Below are positions 7,970 to 12,855 of a stretch of 12,855 bases of DNA, in pieces; position 1 is the first letter of the stretch; each line of letters opens with the position of its first letter. The stretch is from Caldifarciminota bacterium (GTDB taxonomy: Bacteria > Hydrothermota > Tepidihabitantia > Tepidihabitantales > Tepidihabitantaceae): NCBI GenBank assembly GCA_016935295.1, contig JAFGRF010000204.1, forward strand, positions 1 to 12,855, in the 5' to 3' direction. The notes beneath the pieces were generated by a model. That model saw only the letters and a program-made list of their open reading frames with translations, made no database searches and was not told the origin of the DNA. The translations under genes were made by a program, and so were the position numbers.

Positions 7970-8851
7970 CTAGTGCTGGATCAGGCGCAGGTCGCTGATA
8001 CGCTGGAACCACGTCTCGACCTGTACCGTGCCGGCAATGGTATCCGGACGGCCGAACTTCGCGATGGCGTAGTGCCGGCGCACGGTTGCGAACGTGTCGG
8101 TCGTGTCGGCGAAGATGACCGTATCGGTGCCGACGACTGCCACCAGCGTCGAATCCTCGGCGAGTTTGAAGCTGCTGGCGTAGACGGTCGAATCGAACGG
8201 CGGCAGTGACAATTCACTCCCCGAGACGGACGTCAGCCAGTTGGGACGCCACGAACCGGTCGGAACCAGACCACCGCCGGGTTCGCAAGGTCCCCAGTCA
8301 GGACTGGCGACGTAGTAGTCCGGCCCGGAGAAACCGGCCGTCCAATCTGTGACATAGAAGTCGACGCGGGCAGCGTTGCTTGCATACTCCATCGTCGAAA
8401 GCGACCCGACGCCGCTGTCCCTGTCCCAGCCGTAGCCCGAATAGACCGCGTTGTTCAGCTCGCCCACTGCCATCGCGATCGTATGCACCGGCGTTGACGT
8501 CGGAGCCTGCGCCGCCGGATAGGATCTGCCGCCGTAGACGGCGGTGACACGGTAGCGGCCGGTCCTGCCCAGCGGATTGTGGTCCGTCTGCTCCACGCTG
8601 TCAGCCGCGCTGGCAACATCGAGCCACACCGCACTACCGATCTCCATGAAGGCAACCACGTAGCTGTCAGGCAGGTGTCCGCCCGGCGCGACCCAGCTCA
8701 CCCGGACCGTCGTATCGCTCGCGGCAGTCAGGACAACTTCGGTCGGCGCTCCCTCATCAAGACGCCCGCACCCTGCCGTGCAGATGAGTACGACCAGCAG
8801 CGGGACGAGGAATCCGCCAGACGGCATGCGCGATCGGCCAGTCGGCTTCAC
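7970..8851 (-). CDS. FN3-like lipoprotein, divergent member of a local family
   Basis: A predicted lipoprotein of 293 residues with unknown function. Seen: n-region KPTGRSR, hydrophobic core LVPLLVVLI and a cysteine at 28 in TAGC; a fibronectin type III-like domain at about 36-115 (TTVRVSWVAP); then a beta-rich domain with GYGWDRD, VDFYVTDW and RRHYAIAKF blocks, ending FQRISDLRLIQH. Two neighbours share the order of these blocks and the ending. The start is GTG 8851. It lacks a ribosome site but lies 6 bases past a -10 box, and it supplies the positive charges a signal peptide needs; the alternative ATG 8827 would give a signal with no basic residue. The 54-base gap to the convergent PlsC-like gene holds no clear terminator. 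Confidence 0.8.
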   Translation of the reverse strand: MKPTGRSRMPSGGFLVPLLVVLICTAGCGRLDEGAPTEVVLTAASDTTVRVSWVAPGGHLPDSYVVAFMEIGSAVWLDVASAADSVEQTDHNPLGRTGRYRVTAVYGGRSYPAAQAPTSTPVHTIAMAVGELNNAVYSGYGWDRDSGVGSLSTMEYASNAARVDFYVTDWTAGFSGPDYYVASPDWGPCEPGGGLVPTGSWRPNWLTSVSGSELSLPPFDSTVYASSFKLAEDSTLVAVVGTDTVIFADTTDTFATVRRHYAIAKFGRPDTIAGTVQVETWFQRISDLRLIQH

Positions 8852-8857
8852 GGTCCA

Positions 8858-8885
8858 AATATACGTCGGTTCGCCCGCCGTTCAA
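8858..8885 (-). promoter_or_regulatory. Promoter of the divergent FN3-like lipoprotein
   Basis: On the minus strand TTGAAC (8885-8880, preceded by C) and TATATT (8863-8858) are 16 bases apart. Boxes and spacing match the hutI promoter closely, and the last spacer bases before the -10 box (ACG) are also the same. The predicted start falls at 8851, the GTG start codon. Confidence 0.65.
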
Positions 8886-8933
8886 GCCGCGCGGTTCGAT
8901 GCCGCCGTCCCGTCCCCACCAAGACGACGAAGG

Positions 8934-8959
8934 AACCGGGGGGCACAAGCCCCCCGGTT
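8934..8959 (-). terminator. Hairpin terminator of the middle lipoprotein gene
   Basis: A perfect 11-bp stem, aaccggggggc (8934-8944) with gccccccggtt (8949-8959), closes on a four-base loop 22 bases after the stop at 8982. The downstream tract on the minus strand is U-poor, so termination may be less efficient than the stem suggests. Confidence 0.7.
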
Positions 8960-8981
8960 GCTCAAGTTCTGCTGTCCTGAG

Positions 8982-9740
8982 CTACTTCATCAACCAACGA
9001 AGCCCGGCGACCTTCTGGTAGGCAGTTGTCAGACTGATCTTGGCTCCCACAATCGAGTCGACTCTCACTTTGGCGAAGTTGTCTCCTTCGCCCCAGGTAT
9101 TGGTCGTGTCTGCGCTGAGCCGCAGATAGTAGGTGCTGTCAACCATGACCACCAGGTCCGCTGAGTAGGTCCCCAGGGGATCAGCCATCGTCGCATCGTC
9201 GTAGCTCGCCGCGGCAGCCTTCAACGCGTTGCCGAACGCGCTCTGGGTCACTACCGCCCGGTTCAGCCTGATCCCACCGCCAGCGCTGTCCCCGTAGAAA
9301 TCCATCATATACTGGCCGGGATACTGGCTGAGGGTGCAGGCTGTCACCTTGCCGTCGTCGTCGAAGCCGAATCCGTTGGCGTGCGTGCCGTCAAGGTCGG
9401 CGAAGAACTCGACCGTCGATTCGAGAACCTTGCAGCTAACCATGGCCGGGTCGCTCTTGGAGCTGCCTTTTACCGCTCTCACTTCTATGGTCGTGGCGGG
9501 CACTGTGATATCGAAGCTGTCGGCCGTGGTCGTGTAGACCGAATCGCCGGCCGTGATCTCGTACGACGCGGCGCCATCGATTGCGTTCCAGCTCAGGCGG
9601 AGCGTGCCTCCGTCAATGGCCGCCACCGGCGTCACGAAGGGTTGATCCAGATCGGCGCTGCCGTTCGTGGTGCTCTCGCACCCTGTACCGATGAGAGCCA
9701 CCGCAATTGCGATGACACCTATCAGCATCTTGTTCATCAT
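8982..9740 (-). CDS. FN3-like lipoprotein, middle member of the family
   Basis: A predicted lipoprotein of 252 residues, function unknown. The start is ATG 9740, 6 bases after AAGGAGG; an upstream in-frame extension lacks any ribosome site. Seen: signal MMNKMLIGVIAIAVALIGTG with lipid cysteine C21; an FN3-like domain at about 35-100 (GGTLRLSWNAIDGAASYEIT, then IEVRAVKGSSKSDPAM); a second beta-rich domain with NGFGFDDDGK, MMDFYGDS and DNFAKVRVDSI; and the ending YQKVAGLRWLMK. It is closest to the next gene (shared IEVRAV, SDPAM, CKV and GLRWL), so the two look like a tandem duplication. It has its own promoter and terminator. Localisation to the outer membrane or surface is inference; ligand unknown. 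Confidence 0.83.
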   Translation of the reverse strand: MMNKMLIGVIAIAVALIGTGCESTTNGSADLDQPFVTPVAAIDGGTLRLSWNAIDGAASYEITAGDSVYTTTADSFDITVPATTIEVRAVKGSSKSDPAMVSCKVLESTVEFFADLDGTHANGFGFDDDGKVTACTLSQYPGQYMMDFYGDSAGGGIRLNRAVVTQSAFGNALKAAAASYDDATMADPLGTYSADLVVMVDSTYYLRLSADTTNTWGEGDNFAKVRVDSIVGAKISLTTAYQKVAGLRWLMK

Positions 9741-9746
9741 GTTGAT

Positions 9747-9753
9747 CCTCCTT
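9747..9753 (-). promoter_or_regulatory. Ribosome binding site that sets the middle lipoprotein start
   Basis: AAGGAGG on the minus strand lies 6 bases before ATG 9740, which fixes that codon over the upstream in-frame ATG at 9782. Confidence 0.75.
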
Positions 9754-9888
9754 CGAGGGTCAGGTCCTTTCGAATCCTGCAACAGAATGGCATGGTGGCC
9801 TGCTGACGTTGATGCCGGGATGACGGGCAGACGGCGCCGCCCGCCGTGCGTACTCGTCCAGGGTCATGCCGGTCGATTTCGATGCGAC

Positions 9889-9916
9889 AATATACACCCG
9901 TTCTCGCCCGATTCAA
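9889..9916 (-). promoter_or_regulatory. Promoter of the middle lipoprotein
   Basis: On the minus strand TTGAAT (9916-9911, preceded by C) and TATATT (9894-9889) are 16 bases apart. The transcript should start near 9882, leaving a leader of about 140 bases before the ATG at 9740, unlike the leaderless neighbour. Confidence 0.6.
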
Positions 9917-9965
9917 GTGCCGCAGTTGTAGCCCAAACCGGCCGGGAACATGGGCGCCGCGCCGC

Positions 9966-9994
9966 AAAACGACCGGGGAGCCGAAGCTCCCCGG
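9966..9994 (-). terminator. Intrinsic terminator of the lpp-like/lipoprotein operon
   Basis: Read on the minus strand, a perfect 9-bp stem, ccggggagc with gctccccgg (9973-9981 and 9986-9994), closes on a cUUCGg tetraloop, an especially stable loop, and is followed by tcgtttt. It lies 24 bases after the stop at 10019. Confidence 0.85.
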
Positions 9995-10018
9995 AGATAT
10001 GGGCCCTTCCGTCTCGGC

Positions 10019-10801
10019 TCAGTTAACCAGCCAGCGAAGGCCGCCTATGGTCTGGTAGGCCAGCCTGAGCGTGACCTTGTAGTATGTGCCGCTGGGCTGC
10101 TCGACAGATATTATCTTCGCCTTGGCGAAGTGGTCGCTGGTGGTCCAGGTCGTGCTGGAACTCAGCCAGATGGCATAGACACCATTGGTACCAGTAGTCA
10201 GCTGCGTTGTGTAACCGGTGCTCGCGGCCAATTCGAAAGCGTCGAAGTCAGTCGTGCCCGCGTCCATCAGCGTGTTGACTTTGTTGTTCTGAGTCCAGCC
10301 GTAGTCACCGGCGTTGATGAGACCAACCGGCGTAACTGACGCCTGGGCGTCGTCGCACACGAAATCAATGGATGCCTTGTTCGCGTCGTCGAGTGATAGT
10401 CCGGTCGCCGAACCGCTGGCGGTGAAGGCGAGACCGGACGGGTCGTTCGGGTCGGCATCGGTGATGCCGTAAAGCACCAGTGATGACGTCTCAACAACCT
10501 TGCAGTCAATCATCGCCGGGTCGCTCTTGTCGCTACCGTTGACCGCCCTCACTTCGATGGTGCCGGTCGGGTAAGATACGTCAAAACTGGTGGAAGTCGT
10601 GGTGTGGGTCGAGTCGTCGGTCGTGATTTCGTACGACTTCGCGTCGGTGATCGCGGTCCAGGTCAGCCGCAGCGTGGCGCCGGTGCTAACGGCCTCAGTC
10701 GAAACATTCGGCTTGTCCAGCGTAACAAGCGTGTCGCAACTCGTACCGACAAACAGCATTGCGGCAGCGAGGACGACTATAAGCGTACTCTTTCTTATCA
10801 T
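10019..10801 (-). CDS. FN3-like lipoprotein, third member of the family
   Basis: A predicted lipoprotein of 260 residues, function unknown. Seen: signal MIRKSTLIVVLAAAMLFVGTS with lipid cysteine C22 and Asp at +2; an FN3-like domain (TGATLRLTWTAITDAKSYEI, then IEVRAVNGSDKSDPAM); a Thr/Ser-rich second domain with GLAFTASG, SIDFVCDDA and DHFAKAKI; and the ending YQTIGGLRWLVN. Start ATG 10801 is preferred because the AAGGAG at 10812-10817 is 10 bases away, while the upstream in-frame ATG 10810 leaves only one base after that site; the choice changes three residues. Only about 30 bases separate it from the Lpp-like gene upstream, so the two are probably one transcript from the promoter near 11260. 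It pairs closely with the next lipoprotein downstream. Confidence 0.82.
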   Translation of the reverse strand: MIRKSTLIVVLAAAMLFVGTSCDTLVTLDKPNVSTEAVSTGATLRLTWTAITDAKSYEITTDDSTHTTTSTSFDVSYPTGTIEVRAVNGSDKSDPAMIDCKVVETSSLVLYGITDADPNDPSGLAFTASGSATGLSLDDANKASIDFVCDDAQASVTPVGLINAGDYGWTQNNKVNTLMDAGTTDFDAFELAASTGYTTQLTTGTNGVYAIWLSSSTTWTTSDHFAKAKIISVEQPSGTYYKVTLRLAYQTIGGLRWLVN

Positions 10802-10835
10802 TGAGTTCATTCTCCTTCCATGACTCTGGGCCGGT

Positions 10836-11111
10836 TCACTTCTTGGTCGGCGGCTTCACGGTGCCGCCGCCACCGGCCGGCGGCGTGGTCGTGCCGCCCT
10901 TGGCCGGGTACTTGGCCTGCAAGTCGGCCAAAACCTTCGCCAGCGAGTCCCGCTCGGCGGTCAGCTTTACGACAACCGTGCTTTGCAGATCGGTTATCTG
11001 CTGATTCAACCTGTCTACTTGTCCCTGGAGCTCGGACACCTTCTGGGTGTCCTGGCATCCGATGACGAACACCACGGCGAGTATCGCCGCGGCAGCGATC
11101 AGTTTCCTCAC
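10836..11111 (-). CDS. Small coiled-coil lipoprotein, Lpp-like in plan
   Basis: A 91-residue predicted lipoprotein. Seen: signal MRKLIAAAAILAVVFVIG and a good lipobox (VIGC, C19); an alpha-helical heptad stretch from about 26 to 66 (VSELQGQVDRLNQQITDLQ and on) that should form a coiled coil; then a Gly/Pro/Thr-rich tail ending KPPTKK. This plan (lipid anchor, short trimer-like coil, C-terminal lysine) resembles Braun lipoprotein, which ties the outer membrane to peptidoglycan, but there is no visible sequence match, so a tethering role is inference. It could equally be a spacer or chaperone-like lipoprotein. The start is GTG 11111, placed 5 bases after AAGGAGG (11117-11123). First gene of an operon with the lipoprotein at 10019-10801. 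Confidence 0.75.
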   Translation of the reverse strand: MRKLIAAAAILAVVFVIGCQDTQKVSELQGQVDRLNQQITDLQSTVVVKLTAERDSLAKVLADLQAKYPAKGGTTTPPAGGGGTVKPPTKK

Positions 11112-11248
11112 ATCTTCCTCCTTATGCCCATAGCCGATGGACCACGGGCTGCCTATGTGTCATTGTGCTGCGACAGCCTCTCGTTTTATGGCTACGCAGC
11201 GATTTGCTTGTTGCCATTGTCATGCACAACCGTATCAGTTGCTGGATA

Positions 11249-11276
11249 ATTCTAAACGTGGCAATCCCAGTGTCAA
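11249..11276 (-). promoter_or_regulatory. Promoter of the lpp-like/lipoprotein operon
   Basis: On the minus strand a perfect TTGACA (11276-11271, preceded by C) and TAGAAT (11254-11249) are 16 bases apart. The transcript should start near 11242, leaving a leader of about 130 bases. That leader contains an imperfect hairpin at 11167-11200 (gctgcg/cgcagc plus gcc/ggc). Confidence 0.65.
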
Positions 11277-11336
11277 GACCTTCCGTGTTGGACATTTAGC
11301 CCATCCGCCGCTTGCGACCCGGCCCCATTCCATTAC

Positions 11337-11364
11337 TTGCCTTACCCCGGGACAGGGCTATAAT
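11337..11364 (+). promoter_or_regulatory. Promoter of the PLP enzyme / acyl-CoA ligase genes
   Basis: TTGCCT (11337-11342, preceded by C) and a perfect TATAAT (11359-11364) are 16 bases apart. The transcript should start near 11371, about 25 bases before TTG 11396. The 284-base gap 11112-11395 thus holds two divergent promoters and their leaders. Confidence 0.7.
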
Positions 11365-11386
11365 CCAGCCACAATCGGCCGCAAAT

Positions 11387-11391
11387 GGAGG
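11387..11391 (+). promoter_or_regulatory. Ribosome binding site that sets the TTG start of the PLP enzyme
   Basis: GGAGG stands four bases before TTG 11396. An upstream ATG-initiated extension to 11312 would begin before the promoter -35 box and is not credible. Confidence 0.65.
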
Positions 11392-11395
11392 CAAA

Positions 11396-12580
11396 TTGGA
11401 CCTTTTCGACAAGTGCCGACAATTCGACTCCGCCCTTCAGTCCGCCCGGGCCCGTAACCGATTCTTCTACTCACGTGCCATAGCGCCAGCCGCGGCCCCG
11501 GTCACGACCCGCGAAGGCCGGGAGCTCATCAATCTCGGATCGAACAACTACCTGGGACTGACCGAACACCCGCAGGTGAAAGCCGCTGCTGCCGCGGCCA
11601 TCGCTGAGTACGGCACCGGCAGTGCAGGTTCCCGGCTCCTGACCGGAACCACGCCCCTGCACCTCGAAATGGAACGGGCACTGGCGGAATTCAAGGACAT
11701 CGAAGGCGTGGTTACTTTCTCTACCGGCTTCATGACCCTGTCCGCAACAGTCAGCGCACTCACCGGCGAGGGCGACTTCATCTTCTCCGACGAACTCAAC
11801 CATGCCTCCATCATCGACGGCTGCCGCCGGTCTCAGGCCAAGACCGTCATCTACCGCCACAACGACGTGGCTGACCTGGAGGCGAAGCTCAAGGTCGTGC
11901 CGGCCGAGGCCGGCAAGCTGATCGTCACCGACGGCGTCTTCTCGATGGAAGGCGATATCTGCGACCTGCCCGGACTTCGCCGGCTTGCAGATGCCTACAA
12001 CTGCAAGCTGATGGTTGACGACGCTCACGCCACAGGCGTTCTCGGCCGGACCGGACGCGGCACGGCCGAGCACTACGGCATGGAAGGCAAAGTCGATGTC
12101 ACTTCCGGCACGCTCTCCAAGTCACTGGCTGCAATCGGCGGATTCAGCGGCGCGCCGCGCGCGGTCGTGGAGTTCCTGCGGTACAACGCGCGCCAGTCAG
12201 TCTTCTCAGCCAGCCTGCCACCCCCGGCGGCCGCAACCGTCATTGCCGCCCTGGGCATCCTCAAGTCCGAACCGGACAGAGTCGAACGCCTGCGCGCCAA
12301 TGCCCGGCTCATGAGCAGCGAACTGAAGGAAGCCGGGTTCTCGGTCCACGACCACGGGACGCCGATTCTGCCGATATCGGTCGGCGACGACGACCATGCC
12401 TACCAGGTCGCGGGCAGGCTCGAAGAAGAAGGCGTGTTTGCGAACCCGGTCGTGTTCCCGGCGGTGCCGCCGGGCCAGGCGATAATCCGCATCAGCCTGA
12501 TGGCCACGCATACCGAGGAGCAGTTGCGGACTGCTCTTGAGAAGTTCGTACTTGTCGGCAAAGAACTGAGAATCATCTAA
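11396..12580 (+). CDS. Alpha-oxoamine synthase family PLP enzyme, possibly serine palmitoyltransferase-like
   Basis: A fold-type I PLP enzyme that condenses an amino acid with an acyl-CoA (or acyl-ACP) and releases CO2. From TTG 11396 it is 394 residues, normal for the family. Seen: NLGSNNYLGLTEHP near 47; GTGSAGSRLLTGT (73-85); NHAS with H136 to stack on PLP; VDDAHATG with D208 and H211; TLSKS with the PLP lysine K242; and a C-terminal FANPVVFPAVPPGQAIIR...MATHT block. That last block recalls bacterial serine palmitoyltransferase-type sequences more than KBL (FYPVVPKGQARIR...AAHT) or BioF, from memory. A downstream acyl-CoA ligase could supply the thioester. Family is certain; the choice between Spt, Kbl and BioF is not. 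Confidence 0.9.
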   Translation: MDLFDKCRQFDSALQSARARNRFFYSRAIAPAAAPVTTREGRELINLGSNNYLGLTEHPQVKAAAAAAIAEYGTGSAGSRLLTGTTPLHLEMERALAEFKDIEGVVTFSTGFMTLSATVSALTGEGDFIFSDELNHASIIDGCRRSQAKTVIYRHNDVADLEAKLKVVPAEAGKLIVTDGVFSMEGDICDLPGLRRLADAYNCKLMVDDAHATGVLGRTGRGTAEHYGMEGKVDVTSGTLSKSLAAIGGFSGAPRAVVEFLRYNARQSVFSASLPPPAAATVIAALGILKSEPDRVERLRANARLMSSELKEAGFSVHDHGTPILPISVGDDDHAYQVAGRLEEEGVFANPVVFPAVPPGQAIIRISLMATHTEEQLRTALEKFVLVGKELRII

Positions 12581-12586
12581 GGACGA

Positions 12587-12654
12587 GTTACCAGTGACCA
12601 GGTATCAGTTACCAGTTGCCGGCCGGGCATCTGGAAACTGGGAACTGGAAACTG
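12587..12654. repeat. Low-complexity 'accagt' repeat forming a long imperfect hairpin
   Basis: gttaccagt occurs at 12587-12595 and again at 12608-12616, followed by ggaaactgggaactggaaac-type sequence on the other side. The arm 12606-12620 pairs with 12640-12654 at 13 of 15 positions around a 19-base loop. It fills most of the 95-base gap between the PLP enzyme and the acyl-CoA ligase gene. There is no U tract, so it is not a normal terminator. It looks like a dispersed intergenic repeat. Confidence 0.6.
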
Positions 12655-12675
12655 CGACCCCGAAGGAGGCGACTG

Positions 12676-12855
12676 ATGCCTGATACCATCTACGCCAGTT
12701 TCACCGATGTAGCCCGCAGGTTTGCGGACCGGACCGCCCTGATGAGGAAGGTAGACGGCGTCTACAAAGGCATCACCTACGCTGAGCTCTCGCGAATTGT
12801 GGACGAGCTGGCTGCGGGCCTGGCCGAACGCGGAGTCAGGGCCGGTTCGCGGGTA
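12676..12855 (+). CDS. AMP-dependent acyl-CoA synthetase, N-terminal fragment cut by the window
   Basis: The first 60 residues of an acyl-adenylate-forming enzyme that would activate a fatty acid to its CoA thioester. ATG 12676 follows AAGGAGG by 6 bases. Seen: FADRTALMRK, then GITYAELSRIVDELAAGLAERGVRAGSRV, the usual opening of long-chain fatty acid-CoA ligases of the FadD/AMP-binding family; the ATP-binding P-loop and later motifs lie outside the window. It probably shares a transcript with the PLP enzyme upstream, with a repeat-filled gap between. Substrate class (fatty acid) is inferred from this short segment and the neighbour. Confidence 0.8.
   Translation, partial: MPDTIYASFTDVARRFADRTALMRKVDGVYKGITYAELSRIVDELAAGLAERGVRAGSRV

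Noticed and set aside
9741..9782. N-terminal extension of the middle lipoprotein from ATG 9782
   Set aside because: The extension places charged residues before the signal and includes the AAGGAGG ribosome site of ATG 9740.
11312..11395. Upstream in-frame extension of the PLP enzyme from 11312
   Set aside because: It would start before the -35 box, and the added residues do not resemble the family.
11471..12073. 200-codon open frame antisense to the PLP enzyme
   Set aside because: Shadow of a gene with certain family identity; no start signal.
12587..12654. CRISPR array or integron-type site
   Set aside because: The repeat units are short, degenerate and without regular unique spacers.

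Overview
This GC-rich window carries ten genes: nine complete and one cut by the right edge. It looks like a piece of an uncultured Gram-negative bacterium of the Fibrobacteres-Chlorobi-Bacteroidetes (FCB) type or an allied candidate phylum; candidate division WOR-3 is my best guess, from memory of similar gene content and unproven. The reasons are a gingipain-like C25 protease ending in a type IX secretion (T9SS)-style sorting domain, several small lipoproteins with fibronectin-like domains, an alpha-oxoamine synthase of the serine-palmitoyltransferase-like type next to an acyl-CoA ligase, and sigma70-like promoters (CTTG...-16/17-TATAnT) rather than the Bacteroidota TTG/TAnnTTTG type. No rRNA, tRNA, insertion sequence, CRISPR array or phage gene was seen.

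Layout. (1) 163-3627: a secreted C25 cysteine protease with its own promoter and a strong intrinsic terminator. (2) 3711-5731: two overlapping genes for a tandem pair of paralogous, unrecognised membrane proteins. (3) 5728-6942, minus strand: imidazolonepropionase (hutI), convergent with the second paralog; both genes end in the same CTAG. (4) 7121-7915: a PlsC-type acyltransferase. (5) 7970-11111, minus strand: three related FN3-like lipoproteins and a small coiled-coil Lpp-like lipoprotein, in three transcription units separated by terminators and promoters. (6) 11396 to the right edge: an AONS/SPT-like PLP enzyme followed by an AMP-forming acyl-CoA synthetase.

The theme is cell envelope and lipid: secreted and surface proteins, lipoproteins, phospholipid acyl transfer and possibly sphingoid-base synthesis. 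hutI is the metabolic outlier and has no other hut gene beside it.

The best signals beyond ordinary annotation are: a set of six near-identical promoters; two minus-strand genes whose start codon sits exactly where transcription should begin (candidate leaderless mRNAs); a small lipoprotein family with a shared C-terminal motif; the tandem paralogous membrane proteins; and two low-complexity repeat patches, one inside the protease sorting domain and one between the two lipid genes. I did not find a clear novel defence or mobile system.
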